A stretch of DNA of 64,000 nt from contig JAHRBC010000007.1 of the NCBI GenBank assembly GCA_022702545.1, forward strand, positions 1,612,001 through 1,676,000, written 5' to 3'. Positions 46,126-61,724 of the stretch are shown here, piece after piece (the stretch's first letter is position 1; every line of letters starts with the position of its first letter). The notes below the pieces were generated by a model that searched no databases, was not told where the DNA came from, and worked only from the letters and a program-made list of their open reading frames with translations. A program made the position numbers and the translations under genes. Origin of the DNA: Phycomyces nitens. Taxonomy: Eukaryota > Mucoromycota > Mucoromycetes > Mucorales > Phycomycetaceae.

Positions 46126-47725
46126 GCAATACTTTGTTATTACATATTCCTAGATTGATTACTTGCATACACAAAGAATAAGAGCACTGCAAAGATTTGC
46201 TTTTCATTTACACCTCTTGTAGGTGCTTCAAAAACTTGATATATTCTTTACCACCATGTATTTGCTGTTTACGATCCAAAGTCTTGGAAAGCATGTAGTA
46301 CGTCTAATGTAATCGACATTTTACTGTGAGGTCCTTTGTGCCCAGAATTCGTTTAAACTCCTATATAAATCTTGACATGCAAGAAAATCTCTGGGTATTT
46401 CTTTTACCTTTTTAATTTTAAAATCTACAAGTAATACAATCACCATTCCAAAGGAAAAGAAAGCAAAGCACCTCTCAAGTCCTACTGTGGATTCAAATAA
46501 TAAAAAAAGGAACTATTATAAAAGATAAAAGAATGGCTGTAGCACAGCTGAGATTTCTCTTGAGATTAATCCCTAGTCAATTATGAGCCAAATGATTTCA
46601 AAGCATAAGAACGAGCACTCAAGAACAAGAAGTACTTAAGATATACAAGATACTAGCATCACCACAAATATAATATTTACAGCCTTCTTTTGAAAATATT
46701 GGCAAAAGACAATATGGATTATTGCATGTAATGTGAAAGAGTGACATGACGTTACCCTTAGTCAAGCAACTGTCGATAAATAGCTCTAAATTCTTGATCT
46801 ACATTAAAGTCTTGTCACATCAGAGCTGGCACTTTAAAATGAGCTCAAAGAAAAGTGTTCCAAATGGGCATTTGAAAACAAAATCGATAATGTATGAATG
46901 TCAGCAAAGATAAATGTTGCAAGAGGATAATTGTGTATTTCATAAAGTAAACTGCAACTATGATGATAAAGACAATTCATTTTTGCGATTTTGTAATGGT
47001 CATAAAACAATCTAACTCTCAATACAATAGAGAACATATAGAGCCATCTTGATAATATTATCAGAAAAAAAAGCCTTGTCCTACCACCCTGTCGTAAGCA
47101 AGGGCTATAAATAATAGACTAAAATTTTCCTTTATGTTTGTGTAAAGTATTGCTCGTGCTCGAAAGGGCTGAAATAAGCACGATATATGTCTTGTTAACT
47201 AGTATTATGGACTTTGAATACTGTTTTCAAAGCCTCTTTCTCATTTATAATGGCTCAAAAAAACTTGGTGCTTTTTAAATACTTTGAATCAAAGGCTACT
47301 CATGCTCAACACAGTGGATTGTCTATAGATAAGATATTCAAAATGTATTAAATAAGGTACAATCTTGTCAATTTTATACCTCTTGCCTGACTTTAAAAAT
47401 ACGATTGTTCAAAATTCAATTATTGTATTGCATCTATTGGCAATAAAATAAACAATAAAAAGTCCATATTCTGCCAGAGTATTAAAAAAAAAGAGGCCTC
47501 TGGTTTGTATTGAATATGGCATCAGATCTGGGTGCAAATGGTCATATCTGATTAAGCACTAAAAAGGAACGAGATACCATGTTCCCAAAGTTGCGTAATC
47601 ATATGTGTAAAGGCGCAATTGTGACTGGATTAATATAATGATGCCCTGAATTTAGTATATTTTACATAAATTAATGCATTGATCAAACCATTCATCGCAT
47701 CTTTTTCTGGTTATAATCACCTAGA
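46126..47725. other. Gene-free AT-rich spacer upstream of the MFS gene
   Basis: No exon or RNA gene could be supported. A minus-strand ORF at 46834-47037 has no recognisable features. Confidence 0.5.
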
Positions 47726-49837
47726 ATGCCTAGTGGATCCTCCATTGATGAAGGCTTGGCTATTGCCAAAGACCCTCAAGAAAATAACTATGGCTCAACA
47801 AGCGATAGTATATCCAGCACAGGCACAAAGGACGACCAAATCACTGTCATTTTGACATCAGATTCTGATAGCCAGCACCCTGATCTCACCAAACACATGG
47901 GAAAGGCTTCGTTGGGTCTCCTAGTTAGCTGGTAAATATACATGAAATATACATGAAATATACATTAAAGAAGACTAAGTAAATGTCTAGTTTGTGCACT
48001 GGTTGCTTCTTGTCTGCCATGGACTCTTCTATTGTTACCACAATCTTCAATGAAATAGGCACCGAATTTAAAAAGTAAATTATTGGTCTTGAAGCTGGTC
48101 GAGACAGACACATATTGAGTATCTTCTTTAATTTAGCTCCAATATGTCGGTCTGGATCATGACATCTTACATGCTCAGTACTTCTGCTGTACAGCCTTTA
48201 TGTAAGTAATGACAACCATGAAATAGGTTTTCTAATTTGAGCTTGCAGACGGAAAACTGTCAGACATATTTGGCCGCAAAAACACATTGGTTGTAATCCT
48301 GTTATTCTTTCTGACTGGATCTTGGCTGTGTGGCGCAGCAAGAACCATGGTGGAACTATCGATTGCAAGGGCCATCGCAGGCCTTGGAGGAGGAGGTCTA
48401 ATGACAATGGCTTCAGTGGCAATTCATGACCTTGTGCCCATGAGAAGCAGAGGACAATATCAGTCATATGTAAATATGGCACACACAGTAAGTTTTCTGC
48501 TTTTATACAAACTCAAATATTCATCTCCCTTTTTTTTTTAATAAAAATCATAAAGGTTGGTGCCACAGTAGGTGCCCCTTTGGGAGGTCTTATCAATGAC
48601 ATGTTTGGATGGCGCTATTGCTTCTATCTCAATTTGCCACCGTGTTTCTTTATCCTCTATGTCTATATCTACAGGCTAGAGAACTATAATCTGGCAGTAC
48701 TCAAATCGACCGAGACACTCAAGGAAAAGATGAGAAGCATTGATTTTGTGGGTGCCCTTATACTCCTTACAGCCAATGTGACATTTGCAACAGGGGTTTC
48801 ATTGGGTGGAAATACACACCCTTGGACCGACCCTTTTATTATCGTACTCCTGGTTGTTGCTGCAATATCCTTTATTGGTTTTGGAATATATGAATTCTAC
48901 GGTGCAGAAAAGCCATTGGTGTCTCGAGAACTCATCAAAAACAGCAACCTGGTATCCGTAGTCCTCAACAACTTCTTCTTGTGTTCATCTACCATGGGTA
49001 TTGGGTATTTGATTCCTCAGTTTTTTATGGTAAGAAAAACAAGATTGGTGGGAATAGCTGTGCTGACCTTGGGGATTTAGGGTGTATTGGGTTATAATGC
49101 TTCTTCAGCTGGTCTGTGGGTCTTGCCTAGAACTGCCATGGTTACTATTGGATGTTGGGTCGCCGGTCGTTATTTGGCTGTCACTGGACGGTACAAGAAG
49201 TATGTTGTGGTGTTTACAGTCGTGCATGTGGGTGCGACAGTGTCGCATTTCCTCTGGACATCTTCTACTCCCATGTGGATACGGTTTGTGAGTATGAGTG
49301 TTGAGGGCTATTGCTTTGGAACACTCTTTGTAGCCACCATGGTTGCACTTGTGGCAGACATCTCTCAAAAAGGTAACGCATATTTAAAGATGAATCCTTT
49401 GTGCGACTATAGATGGCTAACCATAAAAATGATTAGAAAATGCATCTGCGACATCCATGATGTTCTTGTGTCGAAGCACTGGCTGGTTGACCGGAAGTAC
49501 GGTCACGGCTGCTGTCCTCCAAGGCAGTCTTAAACGCAATCTGACTAATTCAATCAAGGGTCCTGATGCAGCAAAGGTAAGATGGAATGGTGCTTTCTTT
49601 TTTTGGGGGGTAGAGCAAAAAGCTGAATTTTATTCTCTTTAGATTATCGAGTTTGTACGTACCTCGATCACAAAGATCCGTACCTTGCCACCAGATATTC
49701 AGATTGTTGTCCTTGCTGCTCTTGAGCAATCTATCCACACTACATTTTGGTATGCCATCATTTGTTCAGTTGGATGTTTCTTGGTGACATTCCTATTCAT
49801 GAAGGATTGTCATTTGAGTTCAGGCAAGAACAAATAA
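47726..49837 (+). CDS. MFS transporter, VBA/FNX-type (14-helix DHA2 family)
   Basis: Proton-coupled major facilitator, most like vacuolar basic amino-acid transporters (VBA1/2, FNX1). About nine exons join in frame. The N-terminal 65 residues are hydrophilic, Ser/Asp-rich and cytosolic. Then come SIVTTIFNEIGTEFK, SVWIMTSYMLSTSAVQPLY and GKLSDIFGRKNTLVVI (MFS motif A), followed by ARAIAGLGGGGLMTMASVAI. GATVGAPLGGLINDMFGWRY is the motif C/antiporter region. Further helices follow (FVGALILLTANVTFATGV; GIGYLIPQFF; SAGLWVLPRTAMVTIGCWVA). The last exon ends FLVTFLFMKDCHLSSGKNK with the stop at 49835-49837. Family assignment is firm; the substrate (basic amino acids or drugs) is inferred. Confidence 0.9.
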
Positions 49838-50873
49838 TTAAAAGCATCAATTGTATATACATGTACAATTTTCATTTGTACAATTTGAGATGGCTTGAGA
49901 TGAGCTTATTATTATTATTTATTGGCACACATAACCAAAAACTATATAAAACATTCTACAATACCAAAGACAAGAGATTAAAAAAAGGGATTCAGCTTTT
50001 GAAAATAAAAATGTATTGAACATAGATTATATATCTCTACAGAGTTGTGGTCTCGAGTGCAGATCTACTCCAACATTTATTCGTTTTGATCCTTTACTGC
50101 AGTAAAGGATTTCTATCATTTCAAGTATATCAGCGATTAAAATCAAATATTCTGTTTTTACAAATAGAAAAATGATTTCTCGCTTTTTGATAAGATGGAC
50201 TTATTTAGGCATAGAGCAGTGGGCAGTATAAGAGATCTCTACACTTTCTTTGGCTTACACTTTCGGGTAGAGAGACACGTACTCTTCTGGTGCTTCAAGT
50301 ACAAATCAATAGGAACCAAGACCGAATAATAAAACATGTCTTTATTTCTTGTATATGGCTACAGAGAACTGTCTAGAGATTCTTTTCGCTTCTAAACGTC
50401 TGCTGTCTTGGTTCGTACCTTTAAGGCACCAAAAAAACAAAGTGACCTAGACATTTATACTTTTTTTTTGTATTGTTAGACATTTATACTGGTCTGTGTA
50501 TATAATTGGCCAGAGGTGTGAAATCCGTGAGATCCTAAACGTTGACCACCAATGGTCTGGTATTTTGCGACTCTGCAAGTGTGGCCATCACATATAAATA
50601 CATGGAATTGCCATTTCTCGGAAACAATGTCTAAATATGGCGAAGGAAAAAAAAGGCTGCGGCGAATAAATTTGGTTTCTAACCAAACGAAATTGGACTT
50701 TGGAAACACTGAACAAAGTTTCTCTGACCTATCGGGACATCTGATGACATCTCGAAACGATGAGCTTCTCCGTATCCCAAAAACCCCGCGCGCGTTTGGA
50801 AAAAACAGCGAAATAGCTTGAAACACACTTCTTGTTCTTTAGTTAGAACTCCTTTTTGTCTAAATAGTCCAAG
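49838..50873. other. Intergenic region upstream of V-ATPase B
   Basis: No gene. It contains a perfect 22-bp palindrome (50089-50110). The overlapping ORFs of both strands at 50476-50993 look like chance. Confidence 0.5.
50089..50110. repeat. Perfect 22-bp palindrome
   Basis: The arm ATCCTTTACTG is followed directly by its reverse complement CAGTAAAGGAT, with no loop. It could be a dimer-protein site or a chance palindrome. Confidence 0.6.
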
Positions 50874-53198
<2,325 letters not shown>

Positions 53199-53658
53199 AG
53201 AAAAAAAAGGCTATTATTTAGGCATTTGTTTTACCATCAATACCACTTTCTTTATATATAAAAAAGGAGAAAATAACCAAGATAAAAGGATATGGAGAAT
53301 CTGCCTTGTTAAAAAATAATAATTTGTGATGATTATTATCAGATATTTTCTAAAACGTAAAAAGGAACAAGCAGGGAGAGATTCCTTTTTTATACATATA
53401 AAGGATTTGGCTTGTATGTGGGGGAACATACACTCACTACCTTTTTTTTATATATGGGACAATCTCCCATGCAAAAGCCCAAACTTGGATCCAAAGAGTG
53501 ACACGGTTGGCTATAGAATGGTACCAAGCGAAAAGCCACCTTGTTCTTTACCGGCACATTTGTCTTTTATGTTAATGCAGAACTATGCGTTTCCCTTATA
53601 TCTCGTATCATTCTCTTTCTTCTTCTCTATCCTTCTTAATTTTATTTACTTATTTTCA

Positions 53659-54453
53659 ATGAGCATTTTATCTCAACAGACACACTCAACTGGTACAAAA
53701 ATGCCGTCCATTGGTCCTTTGCCAGGAGATCCACCGTCGTTTCCTACACCTCCAAGACAGAGAAAGGTCTTGTTCGAGACAGAACCAAGAACAGTCATCA
53801 TGCCCACAAAGTCTCTATCTCCAGTTGTGCCAAGATCCCGCGCAAGACCCAATACCACCGTCAATCCAAGTAGTCAGGCGCATCTAAAGATTCCCAATTA
53901 TCCACTCCCAACGTTTTCTCATGTCAAGAGCAAGATCGGCAGCAAAGATAACAGGAAACGCCAGCCAAAATGTAAATACTTATACAAGCTGTATTTCAAG
54001 GTACTAACTCTTACTAGTCGTGTCAAAAGAAGAAGCAATCGAAAAGAGAACACGGCGTGTCCCTCAGGGCTCGAAACGTAGACCATCCTATATTCCTCTA
54101 CGCAAGAAGCAACCTACTGAAGTTCAGCCAATCAGCACCACTCTTCAAAACCCTTCCTTTTCTTCGTCTTCCTCGTCATCATCTTCGTCTACCGTTTCTC
54201 ATTCACCTCCTAATCCAGCTGGCTCTACGGGTGTTTCTGTTCGTGCGGTTTCTGCAAGGTAATAAAAACACAACTTATTAAATGACAATAATATTTATTC
54301 TATGCATATTTTATTGCACTGCTAATACGTTTAATGTGTAGACCTCGAGTAATATCTTTCAATATCCATCAAAACACAAGTGGTATTGTTAGATTAACAG
54401 CTGAATTATGTGACCTGAATCTTGATATCAAGGAACATCCAAGCTCTCAATGA
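53659..54453 (+). CDS. Basic, disordered protein of unknown function
   Basis: Three exons read through. Exon 1 (53659-about 53970) gives MSILSQQTHSTGTKMPSIGP, PPSFPTPPRQRKVLFETEPR and PLPTFSHVKSKIGSKDNRKR. Exon 2, after a TTACTAG acceptor, gives FVSKEEAIEKRTRRVPQGSK then RRPSYIPLRKKQPTEV and a run of ten serines. Exon 3, after a GTGTAG acceptor (about 54342), gives PRVISFNIHQNTSGIVRLTA, ELCDLNLDIKEHPSSQ and a stop at 54451-54453. The protein is Arg/Lys/Pro/Ser-rich without a globular domain until the final 35 residues, which look folded. A start at the second methionine (53701) is possible. No family is recognised; it may be nuclear given the basic clusters. Confidence 0.65.
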
Positions 54454-57400
54454 TTAAGGTCAAACGATAAGGAGAAAACACCCAAAAAAAGATACTACTC
54501 CTTTCCTTTGAATGATCAACCAATGTGATGGCCAAACTTAAAATCAACAAAAGATTGTCATTTAAAAAAGAATATATACACACACATATATATAGTCTCC
54601 TTGATAGTCTAGAGTGAGGACAGATACAAATCAACCAGCAGGCGTTTTATCAAGGCAATTTTTATTTTATTTTATTTCATTTAATTGGACACTGTTTATT
54701 GTGATTAAGCCTTTGGATAACTATGGTTAAAGGGAAAAAATAATAATCTGTAATAAAGACCTGAATATTAATATATTTTGGAAGGGCTGGAAAATGCATG
54801 CTTAATTTACAAAGTTTTTGCTGTTCATTTGTTAAATATATATATATATATGAAATAAACAATAGATGAGCCCAGTCAAGGCAATTTACAAAGAGCACAA
54901 AGAGACTAGTCTAGTAATTCATATTTAAATCAAAAAAGTGTGCTTTGCATGTAAAGTACCCTAGGTAAGATGGCGCAATAGGTGTACTATTTGAATATCT
55001 ACGCGTATTAGAATACCCTAGCCAGTCTAACCAGAGAAAGAGATCTATGCAGCCTTTTCTATATGCTAAAATTAAAAAAGAAGATATAACTATGGCCATT
55101 CACGTTGGTCCATAGTTTGTGAATCTTGATCTTGAAACTACAATACGGCGAACAGTCAAAGATGGAAATAGGAAAATGTTACACAGCTATGAGGAATACT
55201 GTTAGAATTAGTAAAGAGTGATATATAGGGATCTATGGATGAGTTTATGCTTCGAAATTTAATCCAGTTTGTAAATATTAGGCAGCTTCTCCTAATTATT
55301 CTGATATCTTGACCATAGTGGGTATTAACAATGTGACAAGATGCTCTCAATGGTCTATTGTTTTCCATTTTCCATTCTCTTGCATGCTTTATCATAATAT
55401 CTTGGCAATTTATGCACTTGAAGGATATCCTGTTAATACTTTGGCACAAAAATACATTGCTTTAAGGTTATGCTCAATTACAAATGGTTTACATGTACTT
55501 TGGAAGTTTAATATTCGATTTCTGTATAAGCATTCTACTGTATGGCGGTAATGCTAATATATATATATATAGGAATATAGCCATGAGTTTATTTTTTTAA
55601 GAGTATCTATTACTGACAAAAAAAATACAAGAACAATTACCGTCTGTAGATATATTCGAGGGATTGAACATGGTTGCCCAATACTTTTTGATGGATATTT
55701 GGACCAGTTGGTGCCTAGCATCTATGCAGAGAGTATCAAAACTGTACTATTGGTTTGACAAGAACGTGGGTGTACCCGAACATCAAAGAGTCTCGAGATA
55801 GCTTTCTTCATGATCGGTTCAATTGTGCATGTTGCTATTTTCGAAAAAGGAGACAGCCAAGTGTGATATTTATTAATCAATGAAGATAATCAATATCCAT
55901 CAAATGTGCCATTTCCACTGTTATTACTATCTCGTTTTTGTAATGTTTTGGTTATGTTGTATTAATATGAAATGTCTGTGTACGCTGTGTACCTGTACCT
56001 GAAATTCTGGCTTGCCATGATCAGCAAAAAGCCCAATACATGGCTTGATGAGCTAGTGTTTCTTTGAGTATGGTGTATATATGTAAGTAAACATATACTC
56101 ATCATACATTAGAGGTCTTGATTGAACCGCATGACACAATATTTATCTAGTAAAATATTCTGCTAATCTGCTTTACACTAAAATGTCTAGCTATTTTTGA
56201 CTTTTTTATTTAAAAAATACAATTATAGACCGTCAAAGTCTAATGGTGTTATATCTTGGCATAAATATAATATACGGCTATTTGAATAGGAATAGTACTG
56301 ATATTTTTGTTTTGTTTTTCTGTCTTCCAAGTCAGTAGGACATGTATCTTGTTATAACCCCAAGATTATAGACCAAACTCTAGGATTAAGTGGGCATTAC
56401 AGGTACATGTATTGAGCCATTACCATTCAATTGCTCTTCAACATCAACAAGGTGTATTTTTATTCAACACACCGGAATACCCTTTCTTGAACAAACCTCT
56501 TGTAATACACTTGTTCCCTTTTGAGATAAATATTTATCGATATACTTTTTGATGCTGTCATTTCTGTTTATTCAAGACTCCTTGATAAACTAACTGTGGC
56601 TAATTTCAATTCTTTTGTTAAATCTCTAGTAAGCGATACAATAGACAACATATTATTCATTGACTCTATATTTTCTCTACCAGACCCAACTTGAGACCAT
56701 GAAGCCAAATACAAGCAAAGCACACTTTTTTTTCTCCATTGATAGGGCTTGGTTGTAGTCAAGCTCATTAAATATCCGTCAAAATCAGTGACATGACTGG
56801 TTATCACCATAATAGTCTGCATAGCCGTAATATGGGTCCAGTGTCAATTATAATGGCTGCATGCAAACTCATCATTTACCTATTTAAACCGTGCTCCTTT
56901 TTCTTATATTCTGACTATATATTTATATTTGCACTTGTGTAAATGTTTTCTAATGTTTAAATAAAAAACTGAATTCAAAGCGACTTGACAGCATAATCAC
57001 ATGAATATTATGTTGCTAATATTAGCCAAATAATACGTTTATAGGCTTACATGTATATATGTATATATATTTTACAAAAAAAAGTAGAGAAACCTATAGA
57101 CGCATGTAGAAAAAGTGCTCACTTGCAGTCCTGATAAAGTCTCATTATATACACAGAGTTGGAATTTCGCTATTGAGATGAAGAATTTGCAACAGGCATA
57201 TATAGTAGCAAGTAAAAAGTGTTTATCTTGTCGAAAGTAAAATGCAATAGGATTGTGGATATATTTTTGTTTGTGGTATGGCCATTTATTAGTCCTATAT
57301 TATACCTCGATAAACATTGTAATATATATATATATACTCCAAGACCTCTATCAATTCCCTTGACACAGCTATTCAAGATATTTATAAAAGTAAATCAATC

Positions 57401-57734
57401 ATACCACTCGATACCTGGCAGACTATAATAGTATATCAAAAAGAATATATAGTCTTGGATTTTATTGATTAACATTATATTATTGTATATAAATAATCTT
57501 TATCTATCAAAAATGCCCTGTACTGCCCATTGATATCAAGTACAACCCATACGTTTACTAGATAACAAATACTCGACTAACCTATTCTCCTTTTGTAGCA
57601 TAGTTTTATCAAACAACACTTCACAAAAAAAAAACGTTATAATCTTCAACTATATTTATAAACAAGATGCCTGGGGTTTTAGTGCAAGGAAAGATATGAT
57701 ATGCAGTATATATGAGATACAGCTTTGCTTCTTT
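54454..57734. other. AT-rich gene desert
   Basis: No supported gene in 3.3 kb. ORFs at 55309-55551 (+), 55156-55449 (-) and 56568-56822 (-) are open but have no domain, homologous motif or splice context. TA microsatellites occur at 54838-54852, 55557-55572 and 57320-57337. Confidence 0.5.
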
Positions 57735-59311
57735 TTAGAATGTTCCTTCAAGAGCAGGCTTGGGTTCTTTCTTGATAAGTGTGTACAGATAGACATCGTA
57801 GCCACCAATGCCAATTGGGATAATAGAATCTGTTATCCACATATCCTTGGACCATGAATAATCCAATACTCTATTGAACAGCTTCTGGCCCTGGGTGACA
57901 ATGAGCGCCTTTCCATGAGTCGGCAGCACTCGTCCGATCTGTTTGATGAACTTGGGGTAAAGCTAATAAAATAGAAATAGCATTTAGTGCCATTTCAATA
58001 CAGCCCAACTGTTTACCTTTTGAATGGCAGAATAAGATCCCTCACGCAAACCCCAGGGCCAGTCTAAATGAGAACGGTTAATGTGTATATGTTATCTTGG
58101 AATTCGAAAATAGGCATCTACTTACCACAGACAACGGTGTCAATGGATCCAGAACGGAGGGCAAGGTAACGACCATCGCCAACCATCAAATCAACATTGC
58201 TTACACCAGAATGCTCAAGGTTTCCCTTTGCCTTTACACAAAGTGTTCTCAGATTCACTAGCCCAGCATTTTAAGAAATCTTTATAGGCCAATTTATGGT
58301 ATTGTCCCTTACCTTCACTGCCAATCCACATGGTATTAGGATATTTAGAAGCTCCTTCAAGAGGGATTGTTCCCTTTAAACACAAATAAAAGTAGGTGTA
58401 TTTACATGATGGTTTAATGAATAATTTTTTTAAAAAAATGGATATGGATATGGGCATGGATATTGACACTACAAGATCGTATATTGATATCTAATCCTAT
58501 ACTCGGACACACTTACCGTACCACAGCACATATCCAGAATGATCTGGCCTGGTTTTGGATCTGCCAATCGTGCCAAGCAATAGGCAATACATGGATTTAG
58601 ACTTGTCCTTCCAACATGCACACGATTACGATATTTTGGATCCTTGATTGGAATCGTCAGACCCAATAACAAGACAATCGGACCCTCTTTCTCATACTCT
58701 GTACAAGATGTCAGCCTGTCCAACATGGCCTTTTCAGTTGACCGAAACCAAAGGGCGACAACCTCTTGATCATATTCTGTCAATTTGACTTTCCAATCGG
58801 GATGCTTTTGGCTAAATGCAAATCCAATGTAACCTGCCAGCTTCTGTGATTGTGCACTGTTCTTTAATTGGCCTTTGTGAAAGGTTGCTCTAAATGTCGG
58901 AGCCTCTGTTGAACTAGAGATCGATACTGCCTTCAAGGCATTTTCCCAAGGACTGGTAAGTGTTACATCATTGGTGAACTGGTATGTCAGTTGAGGATCA
59001 TCAAATGTTGTTTGAGGGATATTGGTTTCCGAAACAACTAGAGTGACACTGTACACACTTGACAGGGTTGCTGTCTTGATGTCCTGGACTATCTGGGAGG
59101 GTGTGTTGGTGTGGACAATCAAGTGCACACGGCCTGTTTTTGGTTCGTTTAGAAAAGACACGTCTTTGGGGATCTTGTCTTTTAATGACTCTTTAATGTC
59201 ATTTACGGCCACAAACTCAAGGCCTAGGATTCAATGAGTCTCATGCAAACAGGACACACGATTACCTTCTGGTACATTAAACACCAGATGCAATGAATGA
59301 ATGTTTGACAT
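57735..59311 (-). CDS. THUMP-domain RNA (tRNA guanine-N2) methyltransferase, THUMPD2/3-like
   Basis: Predicted to methylate a guanosine in tRNA or snRNA. Six exons join in frame. 59311 gives MSNIHSLHLVFNVPE. The large exon 2 begins FVAVNDIKESLKDKIPKDVS and carries the THUMP domain (TFRATFHKGQLKNSAQSQKL; AGYIGFAFSQKHPDWKVKLT), then the linker KYRNRVHVGRTSLNPCIAYC and motif I PKPGQIILDMCCGT. Exon 3 is GTIPLEGASKYPNTMWIGSE. Exon 4 is VNLRTLCVKAKGNLEHSGVS then DLMVGDGRYLALRSGSIDTV. Exon 5 carries the catalytic motif DWPWGLREGSYSAIQK. Exon 6 is LYPKFIKQIGRVLPTHGKAL and runs to the stop at 57735. The motif IV is D-W-P-W-G instead of the more usual D-P-P-Y-G or D-L-P-F-G. Exon 4 was placed by phase, using the GGGCTAG acceptor. 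Confidence 0.87.
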
Positions 59312-59767
59312 TATGAAAATAAAATAATAATAAAAATAAAAATAAAAAAACCTAATTGCCCTCTTTGTTTAGGTGACTTGCACTATAATACAAACCTTTT
59401 TTTTAAATAAAATAAAATAAAAATAAAATAATGTATATATAATTGAAACACAGTCTAAAAGACTTCTTTAAACATAAAGAAGCTTTGCATACCATTTGAA
59501 TTGGTTTTGGTTCTTGAATGAATTTATATTTGATAAACAACTGGTTAAATAAACAAAGGACTATTTATTTTTTTCTTAATTGATATTAATCCTATCAATG
59601 GCATGGGATTTGTCTCAATTCTTAGAATGAATTATTATAGACCTTTCTGTTTCATTTTCCTAATTGTTTGTTGGACGTTTCTGGCTGCAAAGGCTCTGTA
59701 TTGAAATCATCTCTTTAATTTGCGTTTTTTGCTTGTTTTCCTCTAGTATACAGTATACCTCAAAAGC
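59312..59767. promoter_or_regulatory. Divergent intergenic region between the THUMP methyltransferase and the AVT transporter
   Basis: 456 bp between diverging start codons. AT-rich, with AAATAA repeats (59319-59350 and 59404-59430). No defined element. Confidence 0.45.
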
Positions 59768-61724
59768 ATGACGCTCTCTAGTGCACCCAAACCCCCTCCG
59801 ATTGATACCTCTCTTTCTTCTCTCCGACCCGATCCGGTAATACGCCAACCCGCATGTCCCCAAAGGCAATCAAGTTATCTCTCCGCAAAGAGCACGCCAA
59901 ACCCCCACCCTACACATCCCCCGCCGCGTACCTCGACCCCTTGTGCATCGTTTTTCCACTCTCGCCAAAGACACCAATTTGTCCGCTCAGTGTCCTCGTT
60001 TTCGCTCTACAGCCATTTCGCAGGCGAAGACTTTGACAGCCATCAGAGTCGGCCAAGTGCCGTGGCAGAAAAGAGAAGGAGTTTTATTGCTGAAGGCAGT
60101 AGTGCTTTTAGCAAACCACAGGACAGAATAATAGACCTCGGAGACACAAAAGATACCAAAGAGGACGTCCCCAAGGCATCAGTAACAAAGGCCATGTTTA
60201 TGTTTCTCAAGGCATTTGTTGGATCTGGTGTTTTATTTCTTCCAAAGGCGCAAGTATAAACAAAGATTAGACGCTTTGTAAAAAATAAATAAGAAAAAGA
60301 AAAAGTCTGACCTGTTTATATTCACTTTAGATTTGCCAATGGAGGGCTGGGGCTATCTATAGTCTTGATGGTGGTTATCGCGGTTATTTCTTTGGTTGGT
60401 CTGCTAAGACTAGTTGAGGCTCAGAATATCGTGGGTGGGTCGTATGGTGACATGGGAGGAGTACTTTATGGAGAACGCGTTCGATACATGGTCTTGTTCT
60501 TTATCGCTGTTTCTCAGCTGGGGTTTGTGTGTTCTTACTTGGTGTTTATATCTGGAAATCTAGTGAATGTGGTCGATGTATTGTCCAGTTGTGCGGCCCA
60601 TCTGGACCAAAAGTATTACATTTGGATTCCATTGATTTTAGTTCTTCCACTAGCTCTTGTGAGACACATTGCTCGACTATCATTCACAGCCATTATCGCC
60701 GATGTGTTTATCCTCTTTGGCCTTGTGAGCGTGCTCTACTTTGCATCCATGGAATTGGGTGTGAATGGAGTTGGACCCAATGTAAAGATGGTCAATCCTT
60801 CGAGCTTTGCACTCATGATTGGGACAGGTAATCTTTGTTGGTTTAACCACACGCGTCTAAACCACCTAAAATCTTCTTTAGCAACCTTTTCATTCGAGGG
60901 AGTTGGGCTAGGTATGTCTAGAGAGTTGATTCTGAACACTAATAAAAAAGATAGTGATCCCAATTGTCGAATCCATGCAAAAACCCGAGAGGTTTCCGTT
61001 TGTGGTTACTGTGGGCACTATGATTGTGTGTGTGGTTTATGTACTGATTGGCTCCATCTCGTACCTCGCTTATGGAGACCATATTCAGGCAGCTGTCATC
61101 TACAATTTCCCTCCCTCGAACCCACTGACCATTACAGCCCAGACCTTTTATTCAATCGCAATTATTCTCACGCAAGTAGTTTAACCCCAATGGCAGACGT
61201 GTTCTAATCAATCGTACAGGACTCCATTGACGCTGTTTCCAGCCACCAAGATTCTCGAGAACGGTCTGTTCTGGAATCGTCAGTCGGGCAGCCGAGACAT
61301 ACGCGTCAAGTGGCTCAAGAACGCCTTTAGACTCGGACTGGCATCTCTCTGTGCATTGGCTGCGTACTCTATTGGTCCAGCTAATTTAGACCTGTTTGTC
61401 TCGTTTGGTAACTAGTTCTCAAAAAAGAACCGTGTGCGTTTCATACTGATTGGTATGATTATAGTTGGATCTGTGTTCTGCGTTCCCTTGTGCTTTATAT
61501 TCCCAGGTATGTTGATGGTTTTTTGGGGGGGATATTCTGCTTAATTGACTGTTGGATTAGGCATGTTCCATTACAAGATCTCCAAAGGCCTCCAGGCCAG
61601 GCTGGTTGATTTGGGCCTGATTGTCTGGGGGGCTGTCATTCTGGTCTACACTCTCTATGTCACCATTGACTCCTTTATTTATCCCCTCGCAGGCAGTGCA
61701 GGCATTGTCCCCTTTTGTCTTTAA
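59768..61724 (+). CDS. Vacuolar amino-acid transporter, AVT3/AVT4-like (AAAP/SLC36 family)
   Basis: Amino-acid exporter of the vacuolar or lysosomal membrane. The N-terminal ~140 residues are Pro/Ser-rich and cytosolic (MTLSSAPKPPPIDTSLSSLR ...). The AAAP core then starts: SVTKAMFMFLKAFVGSGVLF and LPKA|FANGGLGLSIVLMVVI. Next come VEAQNIVGGSYGDMGG, FIAVSQLGFVCSYLVFISGN and LALVRHIARLSFTAIIADVF. Small exons around 60880-60955 give ATFSFEGVGL and VIPIVESMQKPERFPFVVTV. Then IGSISYLAYGDHIQAAVIYN; TPLTLFPATKILENGLFWNR; and the last exons GSVFCVPLCFIFP and GMFHYKISKGLQARLVDLGL, with the stop at 61722-61724. The 61410-61463 intron was placed by phase (TTTG|GTAACT...ATTATAG). About ten to eleven helices; the FEGVG-x-VIPIVESM motif is typical of AVT3/4. 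Confidence 0.9.
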
